Source of the DNA: Leifsonia sp. 71-9
Lineage (GTDB): Bacteria > Actinomycetota > Actinomycetes > Actinomycetales > Microbacteriaceae
DNA: 64,000 nt
Reading direction: 5' to 3'
NCBI RefSeq assembly: GCF_001898805.1
Contig: NZ_MKVJ01000017.1
Location: 456,112 to 520,111 of the forward strand
The translations under genes and the position numbers were made by a program. The notes under the pieces were generated by a model, which worked only from the letters and a program-made list of their open reading frames with translations, ran no database searches and was not told where the DNA came from. Below are positions 26,608 to 33,753 of the stretch, piece after piece (position 1 is the first letter of the stretch; each line of letters begins with the position of its first letter).

Positions 26608-27648
26608 TCAGATGGACGGGGCTGCTCGGTACACGGCGCGCGGTGGGGCCGTCGAGGAGCGCACGACGAGCGAGACGGGGGAGCGGACCGACCCGCGCCG
26701 GGGCTCCCCGCCGCCGAGTTCGTCGAGCAGGATCCGCGCGGCGACGGCGCCCTGCTCGAACGGGCTCTGCGCCATCGTGGTGAGCCCGAACGACTCCGAG
26801 AAGTCGTGGTCGTCGATGCCGATGACCGAGAGATCGCCCGGCACGCTGAGGCCGTGGTCCCCCGCGGCGAGGATCGCGCCGAACGCCATCTCGTCCGACC
26901 CGGCGAACACCGCGGTCGGCCGCGGACCCGGTCGGTCGAGCAGCCGGTTCATCGCCGCGCGGGCCGCCGGGAGGGCGAAGCCGCCCGGCACGATCCACTC
27001 CGGCCGCACCGGGAGGCCCGCAGCCCGCATCGCGATGGTGAAGCCGCGCAGACGCCCGGCCGGCACCTGACTGTTGAGCCCCTCCTCGTCCTCCCCGCCG
27101 AGATGGGCGATCTCGGTGTGGCCGAGGCTCAGGAGGTGCTCGGTCGCGCGGCGCGCGGTGCTGCGCTCGTCGATGCCCACGCTCCGCAGGCCCTTCACCG
27201 GGCCCCCGACGACGATGGTCGGGTGACCGAGCGAGGCCAGCTGCTCGCGCTCCTCCACGGTGAAGTCGAGGCAGAGCGCGAGCAGGGCGTCGGTGCGCTT
27301 GCGCAGGATGCTCCGGTGGAACACCCGTTCCCGGTCGCCGCGGTGGCCGCCGAGATTGAACAGGATCATGTCGTAGCTGGCGGCGCGCAGCTCGGCGTCG
27401 ACGCCCTCCATCACCTGGGTGTAGAACCAGCGGCTGACCGACGGGACGACCACCCCGAGCGCGAGGGTGCGGCCGCTCGCGAGACCGGAGGCGCTGGAGG
27501 AGGCGACGTAGCCGAGCTCGTCGGCCGCCCTCCGCACCGCGGCGCGCGTCGTGTCGGAGACGTTCGGGAGGCCGCGGAGCGCCCGTGACACGGTCGCTGT
27601 GGAGACGCCGGTCGCGCGCGCGACCTCCTCGATCCCGGGCATCCGCAT
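26608..27648 (-). CDS. LacI family transcriptional regulator of the sugar ABC operon
   Basis: 346 residues. N-terminal HTH: GIEEVARATGVSTATVSRAL (5-24) with hinge helix near 50-58 (SSSASGLASGRTLALGVVVP). The periplasmic-binding-like effector domain ends SLVVRSSTAPP. It is the last gene of a minus-strand operon with a sugar ABC transporter and likely binds the LacI-type sites upstream of the solute-binding protein gene, releasing them when the sugar enters. Confidence 0.94.
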   Translation of the reverse strand: MRMPGIEEVARATGVSTATVSRALRGLPNVSDTTRAAVRRAADELGYVASSSASGLASGRTLALGVVVPSVSRWFYTQVMEGVDAELRAASYDMILFNLGGHRGDRERVFHRSILRKRTDALLALCLDFTVEEREQLASLGHPTIVVGGPVKGLRSVGIDERSTARRATEHLLSLGHTEIAHLGGEDEEGLNSQVPAGRLRGFTIAMRAAGLPVRPEWIVPGGFALPAARAAMNRLLDRPGPRPTAVFAGSDEMAFGAILAAGDHGLSVPGDLSVIGIDDHDFSESFGLTTMAQSPFEQGAVAARILLDELGGGEPRRGSVRSPVSLVVRSSTAPPRAVYRAAPSI

Positions 27649-27658
27649 CGTCGGTCGC

Positions 27659-27898
27659 TCAGAGCTGCTCGGAGGCGGCCTGCTCCTGCTGCGCTCTGAG
27701 GCGCGCCGCCAGGATGCGGCGGCGCGCCTGCCAGAGTGCGATCAGCAGCAGCACCAGGACCAGGGTGATCAAGGCCCAGAGGAGCGCCGGCTGGCCGGTC
27801 AGCTCGCAGACGAGCGTGATGACGAAGAACGCGACCGCGAAGAAGCCGACGAAGCCGATCCCGACGTCGACGGCTTCTCTCGGATCGCTCCAGCGCAT
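27659..27898 (-). CDS. Small two-TM membrane protein in a sugar ABC operon
   Basis: 79 residues with two hydrophobic stretches (about 11-33 and 38-58) and a basic, Gln/Glu-rich cytoplasmic tail (QARRRILAARLRAQQEQAA). It fits between the permease stop (4-nt gap) and the LacI start (10-nt gap), so it is co-transcribed. No family recognised. Similar small membrane proteins are common in actinobacterial sugar operons, but no function is known to me. Confidence 0.7.
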   Translation of the reverse strand: MRWSDPREAVDVGIGFVGFFAVAFFVITLVCELTGQPALLWALITLVLVLLLIALWQARRRILAARLRAQQEQAASEQL

Positions 27899-27902
27899 CT
27901 GC

Positions 27903-28817
27903 TCAGCCCTTCACTCCGCCGGCGGTGAGTCCCGCGACGATCCGGCGCTGGAAGATCAGCACCAGGATGATGAGGGGGACGGTGACGATCGTACCGGCCG
28001 CCATCACGGCGGTGTACGGCTCCTGGTGCGGCTGGCTGCCGGTGAAGGAGGCGATGGCCACGGTGACCGGCTGGGTCGCGTCGCTCGACAGCTGGCTGGA
28101 GATCAGGAACTCGTTCCACGAGGAGATGAACGCCAGGATCGCCGTCGTGAACACGGCCGGGGCCGCCAGGGGCAGGATGATCTTGCGGAACGCCTGCGCC
28201 TGAGTGCAGCCGTCGATCCGTGCCGCCTCCTCGAGGTCCCACGGCATCTCGCGGAAGAACGACGAGAGCGTGTAGACCGTCAACGGCAGTGCGAACGAGA
28301 TCTGCGGGATGATCAGCGCCTGGTAGGTGCCCATCCAGCCGATGCTCGTGAACAGCTGGAACAGCGGCGTGATGAGCGCGACGCCCGGGAACATCGAGGC
28401 GGCGAGGATGATGCCGAGCACGATGCCCTTGAACCGGAAGTCGAGCCGCGCCAGGGCGTACGAGGCGAAGATGCCGAACACGAGGGACACGACGGTGACG
28501 CAGACGCCGATGATCAGCGAGTTCAGCAGCGCCTGGCCGAGGTGGTTGCCCAGGTTCGTGGAGAACGCGGTCGCGTAGTTGTCCCACGTGAAGTGCGTGA
28601 ACCACGGCGTCGTGTCGAAGGTGTAGCCGACATCCCGGAACGAGGTGACGACCATCCAGTAGAAGGGCAGCAGGCACCACAGGACGATGACGACGGCCTG
28701 CACGCCCGTGCGGACGCCGGCGTTGCGACGGCGGGACGAGCCCTTCCTCTTCGTCTGGGTGCGGGGGAGGGCGTTCGCCTCTGCGGTGGCGGCGGCGGGG
28801 CCGGCGACTGCGGTCAT
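27903..28817 (-). CDS. Carbohydrate ABC transporter permease (MalG type)
   Basis: 304 residues from the ATG that overlaps the stop of the upstream permease (ATGA), with AGGGAG 7 nt ahead. Six TM segments; the cytoplasmic EAA loop EEAARIDGCTQAQAFRKIIL couples to the ATPase. The C-terminus IVAGLTAGGVKG is typical of MalG-like subunits. No ATPase gene is in the operon, so a shared MsiK-like ATPase encoded elsewhere probably drives it. Confidence 0.94.
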   Translation of the reverse strand: MTAVAGPAAATAEANALPRTQTKRKGSSRRRNAGVRTGVQAVVIVLWCLLPFYWMVVTSFRDVGYTFDTTPWFTHFTWDNYATAFSTNLGNHLGQALLNSLIIGVCVTVVSLVFGIFASYALARLDFRFKGIVLGIILAASMFPGVALITPLFQLFTSIGWMGTYQALIIPQISFALPLTVYTLSSFFREMPWDLEEAARIDGCTQAQAFRKIILPLAAPAVFTTAILAFISSWNEFLISSQLSSDATQPVTVAIASFTGSQPHQEPYTAVMAAGTIVTVPLIILVLIFQRRIVAGLTAGGVKG

Positions 28818-29851
28818 TCCTTCGCTCCCTTCTGCTGGGCTTCCTGCGTTCTCACGACGTTCGTCCCGAGTATTCGGACGAAGATGAACGCGACGAGGAA
28901 GATGATGATGAACGTGATGGTCGAGAGGGCGGCCGCGCTGTTGAAGCCCTGCCTGATCTGGTCGATCACCAGGATCGACAAGGTCGTCGTGGCATGGCCC
29001 GTACCTCCTCCACCGCCGGTGAGGATGGCCGGCAGGTCGTAGATGCGGAGGGCGTCGAGCACGCGGAACAGGATGGCGACCATGAGGGCCGGCTTCAGCA
29101 GCGGCATCGTGACCCGCCAGAACCGCTGCAGGGTCGACGCGCCGTCCATCTTGGCGGCCTCGTAGACGTCTTCGGGGATGAGCTGCAGACCCGCCAGGAT
29201 CAGCAGCGCCATGAACGGCGTGGTCTTCCACGTGTCGGCGATGATCACCGCGAACCGGGAGGCCCACTCGTCACTGGTCCAGAGGATGTGCGCCCCGAGG
29301 ATGGCGTTGGCGATGCCGGCGACCGAGAAGATGAAGAACCACAGCTTGGCGGTGACGGCGGTCGGGATGGCCCACGGCACGAGGATCGCGGCGCGGACGA
29401 AGCCGCGGCCGCGGAACGCGCGGTTCATGATGAGGGCGAACCAGAGGCCGAGGACGGTCTCGAGGATGACGGTCGTCACCGTGAAGAAGAAGGTGACGAA
29501 CACGGCGTTCCAGAACGTGGAACCCAGGTTGCCGGGCGGGCACGCGATGGTGGTGCCGTCCGTCCCCATGCACTGCTGGAACAGCCAGTGGGCGTAGTTC
29601 TGGAATCCGGCGAAGCCGCCCTGCACGAACAGGCCGGTGGCCGGGTCGAGGCCGGCATCCTTCTGGAAGGACATGACGATGGCGGTCACGACCGGGTAGC
29701 CGATGACGACGGCCAGGAGGATGAGTGTCGGGATGATCAGGTAGAGGGCCCAGCGGCTCTGCTGGCGCCTGTTCTTCTTGATACCGGCCCGGACCGGTGG
29801 TTTGCCGCTCTGATTGGTGGATGAGGGGGCGACGACGTTCGACGCTGACAT
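28814..29851 (-). CDS. Carbohydrate ABC transporter permease (MalF type)
   Basis: 345 residues. Basic N-terminus (about 1-33), then six TM segments; EAA loop YEAAKMDGASTLQRFWRVTM. A roughly 40-residue extracytoplasmic insertion between TM1 and TM2 carries a Cys pair (CMGTDGTTIAC). It forms the membrane channel with the MalG-type neighbour, receiving sugar from the lipoprotein encoded upstream. Confidence 0.94.
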   Translation of the reverse strand: MSASNVVAPSSTNQSGKPPVRAGIKKNRRQQSRWALYLIIPTLILLAVVIGYPVVTAIVMSFQKDAGLDPATGLFVQGGFAGFQNYAHWLFQQCMGTDGTTIACPPGNLGSTFWNAVFVTFFFTVTTVILETVLGLWFALIMNRAFRGRGFVRAAILVPWAIPTAVTAKLWFFIFSVAGIANAILGAHILWTSDEWASRFAVIIADTWKTTPFMALLILAGLQLIPEDVYEAAKMDGASTLQRFWRVTMPLLKPALMVAILFRVLDALRIYDLPAILTGGGGGTGHATTTLSILVIDQIRQGFNSAAALSTITFIIIFLVAFIFVRILGTNVVRTQEAQQKGAKE

Positions 29852-29885
29852 GTGTGCCTCCGGTGACGTGGCAGAAGAGAGGGGG

Positions 29886-29917
29886 ACCGGGCGGCGGGAA
29901 GGATCCCGCCGCCCGGT
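29886..29917 (-). other. Intercistronic stem-loop between binding-protein and permease genes
   Basis: ACCGGGCGGCGGGA and TCCCGCCGCCCGGT form a perfect 14-bp stem with loop AGGA in the 85-nt gap. Such stems after solute-binding-protein genes are known to stabilise the upstream mRNA or end part of the transcripts, giving more binding protein than permease. Here that role is inferred. Confidence 0.7.
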
Positions 29918-29936
29918 GACCGGTGGACCGGCCGGG

Positions 29937-31223
29937 TCAGCCCTGGCTGGCCGTCTGGATCGCCGACGCCATGTCCTTCAGCGCCTGGTCGACCGTCTTG
30001 TCGCCCTTGAGGGCGGCGTAGGAGTTGTCCTGAACGGCCTTGGTGATCGCCGGGTAGAACGGCGAGACGGGACGCGGCACCGCGTTCTCGATCGACGTCT
30101 TCAGGGTGGTCAGGTACGGCAGCTGGGTGTTCAGGTCCGCGTCGTCGTACAGCGACGAGAGGACCGGGGCCAGCGAGCCCTGGGTCACGAAGAACTTCTG
30201 CGTCTCTTCGCTCTGCAGGAACTTGAGGAACGCGAACGCGGTCGCCTTGTGCTTGGAGTACACGCTGATGGCCGCGTTGTGGCCGCCCAGGCTGGAGACG
30301 CCCGGCTTGTCGGCGGTCACGCCCGGAAGCGGTGCGATCCCGAAGGTGTCCTTGACCGTCGAGGAGCCGTCGGTCTTGGCCAGGTTGTAGACGTACGGCC
30401 AGTTGCGCATGAAGAGCAGCTTGCCGGCCTCGAACGCCTGCCGGCCCTGCTCCTCCTGGTAGGTGATGGCCTCGGCCGGGATCTGGCCGTTCTTGAAGCC
30501 GTCCACCAGGCGGGACAGACCCGCGTTGGCCTGCTTGCTGTCGACCGTCACCGTCTTGCCGTCGTCGCCGACGATGGTGCCCCCGTTGGTGTTGATGGCC
30601 TCGGCCACGTTCACCGTCAGGCCCTCGTACTGGGCGAACTGGCCGGCGTAGCAGCCGATCCCGTTGGCCTTGGCGATGTCGCAGTCCTTGAGCATGTCGT
30701 CCCAGGTCTTCGGCGGCGTGGGCACGAGGTCCTTGCGGTAGTACAGGATGCCGCCGTCGGAGGTCTGCGGCGCCGCGTACTGCGTGCCGTTGTAGGTGCC
30801 CGACTTGACCGTCGGGGCCAGCAGGGCCGAGTTGTCCATCTTGAAGTCGCCGGTCAGCGGCTGCAGCCAGCCCTTCGCCGCGAACTCACCCGTCCACACC
30901 ACGTCGACATCGACGACGTCGTAGTTGGAGTCCTTCGCCTGGAAGTGCTGCACGAGGTCGTCGTGCTGCTGGTCCGCCTGATCGGTCTGCTCCTTGAAGG
31001 TGACCTTCTCGTCGGGGTGCGCTGCGTTCCACTTGGCGATCAGGGGGCGGACGACGTTCGAGTTGTCCTTGCCCTGCACGTAGGTGATGGGGCCTTTGCC
31101 CGTGAGGTTCTGGCTGGCGTCGCCGCCGCTGCTGCTTCCTCCCGATCCCCCACCCGTGCAACCGGCAAGCGCGAGGCCGATCAGGGCGACTCCCGCGACC
31201 ACGGAGAGACGTGCTGCTTTCAT
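29937..31223 (-). CDS. Extracellular sugar-binding lipoprotein of the ABC transporter
   Basis: 428 residues from ATG 31223, with GAGGAG 5 nt upstream. Signal peptide with lipobox LALAGC, acylated C22, then a Gly/Ser-rich linker. The mature protein opens GPITYVQGKDNSNVVRPLIAKWN, as in family 1 (MalE-like) solute-binding proteins. LacI-type operators lie 74-100 nt upstream. It captures an oligosaccharide or disaccharide outside the membrane; the identity cannot be read from sequence. Confidence 0.94.
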   Translation of the reverse strand: MKAARLSVVAGVALIGLALAGCTGGGSGGSSSGGDASQNLTGKGPITYVQGKDNSNVVRPLIAKWNAAHPDEKVTFKEQTDQADQQHDDLVQHFQAKDSNYDVVDVDVVWTGEFAAKGWLQPLTGDFKMDNSALLAPTVKSGTYNGTQYAAPQTSDGGILYYRKDLVPTPPKTWDDMLKDCDIAKANGIGCYAGQFAQYEGLTVNVAEAINTNGGTIVGDDGKTVTVDSKQANAGLSRLVDGFKNGQIPAEAITYQEEQGRQAFEAGKLLFMRNWPYVYNLAKTDGSSTVKDTFGIAPLPGVTADKPGVSSLGGHNAAISVYSKHKATAFAFLKFLQSEETQKFFVTQGSLAPVLSSLYDDADLNTQLPYLTTLKTSIENAVPRPVSPFYPAITKAVQDNSYAALKGDKTVDQALKDMASAIQTASQG

Positions 31224-31296
31224 TTCACTCCTCATTGAGCTCTTGGTGCGGGCGCGGGTGCGCCCGCCGACACCGTACTCCGGCTGCGCTCGTCTA

Positions 31297-31323
31297 TGCA
31301 AGCGTTTACGTCAAGCGCTTGCA
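31297..31323. promoter_or_regulatory. Paired LacI-type operators of the sugar ABC operon
   Basis: TGCAAGCGTTTACG (31297-31310) and TCAAGCGCTTGCA (31311-31323) are adjacent AAGCG(C/T)TT-centred sites. The outer TGCAAGCG and CGCTTGCA arms are also mutually inverted. They sit in the divergent gap upstream of the binding-protein gene, whose operon ends with a LacI gene. Confidence 0.7.
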
Positions 31324-31431
31324 TCACGGTTCCGTCACGGTGTTCCACCCTCGGGCGGGGGCCGAGGAGGTGTGGGACCGGTCATCCGCGCCGCGGACGG
31401 GCGCGTCGGACGGCAGGCATAGGCTGAGGCC

Positions 31432-33327
31432 GTGAGCGGGATGCGCGGGATGGGCATGGGCGGCGGAGGCGGCGGCGGGATGCGGTCGCGCGTGAGCGGC
31501 GGCGACGCCGAAGCGCAGAAGGCGCTCAACGCCACCGCCCCGAAGATCCCGCACCTGTTCCGCCGGATCGTGTCGCTGTTCGCCGCGCACCGCACCGCCA
31601 TCATCGTCACGATGGTGCTCGTGCTGGTCGGCGCGGCCCTGTCGGTCATCCCGCCCCTCCTGACCCAGCGCGCCTTCGACGACGGGCTCTTCCCCAAGGG
31701 CGGCCCGGACATGCCCGTGCTGATCGAGATCGTCGTCGCGATGATCGTGGTCTTCGTCGGGTCCGCCCTGCTCGGCGTCTGGCAGACGTACCTGACCGCC
31801 TCCGTCGGCAACAAGGTTATGGGGGCGCTGCGCGTGCGCCTCTTCTCGCACCTGCAGTCGATGGAGCTGAGCTTCTTCACCAAGACCAAGACCGGCATCA
31901 TCCAGTCCCGCCTCCAGAACGACGTCGGCGGGGTGGCGAGCGTGCTCACCAACACGATGTCGAGCATCCTGGGCAACACCGTGACGGTGATCGCGGCGCT
32001 CGTCGCGATGCTGCTGCTCAACTGGCAGCTGACGATCGTCGCGGTGGTCCTGATGCCCATCCTCGTGATCGCGCAGCGGCGGGTCGGGCAGGTGCGCGCG
32101 CGGATCGCGACGCGCACGCAGGAGTCGCTGTCGGACATGACCGCCATCACGCAGGAGACCCTGAGCGTCTCGGGCATCCTGCTCTCGAAGAGCTTCAACC
32201 GGCAGGGCGCCGAGGTGCAGCGCTACTCCGACGAGAACGAGAACCAGATCCGCCTGCAGGTCTCGCAGGCGATGAGCGGCCAGTGGTTCTTCGCGATGGT
32301 GAACATCTTCCTGTCGTCGATCCCGGCGATCGTCTACGTCGTGTCGGGATGGCTCATCCTGGGCGGCGCGACGGACATCACGGCCGGAACGATCGTCGCC
32401 TTCACGACCGTGCAGGCGCGCCTCCTGTTCCCGCTGCTCGCGCTGATGCGCGTCGCGCTGGACCTGCAGACCTCGGGCGCGCTGTTCGCCCGCATCTTCG
32501 AGTACCTCGACCTCAAGCCGGCCATCGCCGACCGCCCCGACGCCGTGCCCGTCGACCCCGAGCGCGACCTCGGCCGCATCGAGTTCGACCACGTCGTCTT
32601 CCGCTACCCGGACGCGCGGGAGGGCGAGCGCAACACGCTCGACGACGTGTCGTTCACCATCCGCGCAGGCGAGTTCGCCGCCTTCGTCGGACCGAGCGGC
32701 GCGGGCAAGACGACCGTCTCGTACCTGATCCCGCGGTTCTACGACGCCACCAGCGGGCGCATCCTGTTCGGCGGCGAGGACATCCGCGGGCTGCAGCAGG
32801 AGTCGCTCGTCGCGCACATCGGCGTGGTCAGCCAGGAGACGTACCTGTTCCACGCCACCATCGCCGAGAACCTCCGCTACGCCCGGCCGGACGCGACGCA
32901 GGAGGAGCTGGAGGCGGCCGCCCGGCAGGCGAACATCCACGACACCATCGTGAGCTTCCCCGACGGCTACGCGACGATCGTGGGGGAGCGCGGCTACCGC
33001 CTCTCCGGCGGCGAGAAGCAGCGCATCGCCATCGCGCGCGTGCTGCTCAAAGACCCCGAGGTGCTCATCCTCGACGAGGCGACCAGCGCCCTCGACACCA
33101 TCTCGGAACGCGTCGTGCAGCAGGCGCTCGACACCGCCTCCCGCGGCCGCACCACGATCGCCATCGCCCACCGCCTCTCCACCATCGTCGCGGCCGACGT
33201 GATCTTCGTCGTCGACCACGGGCAGATCGTGGAGCGCGGGACCCACCGGGAACTGCTGGAGGCGGGCGGCGTCTACACGAAGCTGTACCGCGAGCAGATC
33301 GAGGGGACGCTCAGCCCGGAGGGGTGA
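31432..33327 (+). CDS. ABC exporter, fused membrane and ATPase domains
   Basis: 631 residues. A Gly/Met-rich N-terminus (1-25) is followed by a six-TM exporter domain (about 45-330) and an ATPase domain: Walker A GPSGAGKTT (420-428), signature LSGGE (524-528), Walker B VLILDEATSALD (544-555) with catalytic E549. A half-transporter working as a dimer, of the MsbA/multidrug type. GTG start. No partner gene adjoins, so probably a homodimer; substrate unknown. The longest gene-free gap of the window follows. Confidence 0.95.
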   Translation: MSGMRGMGMGGGGGGGMRSRVSGGDAEAQKALNATAPKIPHLFRRIVSLFAAHRTAIIVTMVLVLVGAALSVIPPLLTQRAFDDGLFPKGGPDMPVLIEIVVAMIVVFVGSALLGVWQTYLTASVGNKVMGALRVRLFSHLQSMELSFFTKTKTGIIQSRLQNDVGGVASVLTNTMSSILGNTVTVIAALVAMLLLNWQLTIVAVVLMPILVIAQRRVGQVRARIATRTQESLSDMTAITQETLSVSGILLSKSFNRQGAEVQRYSDENENQIRLQVSQAMSGQWFFAMVNIFLSSIPAIVYVVSGWLILGGATDITAGTIVAFTTVQARLLFPLLALMRVALDLQTSGALFARIFEYLDLKPAIADRPDAVPVDPERDLGRIEFDHVVFRYPDAREGERNTLDDVSFTIRAGEFAAFVGPSGAGKTTVSYLIPRFYDATSGRILFGGEDIRGLQQESLVAHIGVVSQETYLFHATIAENLRYARPDATQEELEAAARQANIHDTIVSFPDGYATIVGERGYRLSGGEKQRIAIARVLLKDPEVLILDEATSALDTISERVVQQALDTASRGRTTIAIAHRLSTIVAADVIFVVDHGQIVERGTHRELLEAGGVYTKLYREQIEGTLSPEG

Positions 33328-33337
33328 GGGGGCCGGA

Positions 33338-33587
33338 GGCGGCCGCTGCAACTCCGAGTGCGGGATGGGTCGGGGGCGGCCGCTGCAACTCCGGTGAATT
33401 CGCGGCTGTCGGGCAGGGACTCCGGTTGAACGGCGACCTGAGCGGCGTGTCAGCGCCGGGAGCCGGAGTTGGCCCGGCCTCGGGGGCAACGGGCGGGGAC
33501 AGGCGTGCCGGGTGCAGGCTGTTGTCGTCGGCTGCCGGAACTCCGGAGTTCTCCGGCGACGCGCCGCTCAGGTCGCCGGAACTCCGG
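33338..33587. repeat. Short repeats in the gene-free gap 33328-33753
   Basis: The 426-nt gap holds no credible gene. GGCGGCCGCTGCAACTCCG occurs twice exactly (33338-33356, 33375-33393). CCGGAACTCCGG, itself a palindrome, occurs twice (33535-33546, 33576-33587). Other ACTCCGG or CCGGAGTT variants lie at about 33419, 33463 and 33544. The AACTCCGG unit is thus repeated about six times in both orientations. Function unknown. Confidence 0.8.
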
Positions 33588-33753
33588 TGCATGGATGCCG
33601 GGGTGGCGGGATCGCAGGAGTTACGGCGCCCGGGAGCGCGGGGCTGGGCGGGGCTCGGGGCGGTTTCGCGGTCGGGACTAGATGTGGTGGGTGTGCGGGC
33701 ATAGCTTGCGTGCACAGCTGTATGCCGAGTTCTGCGCGACAAAAGGGGACCGC

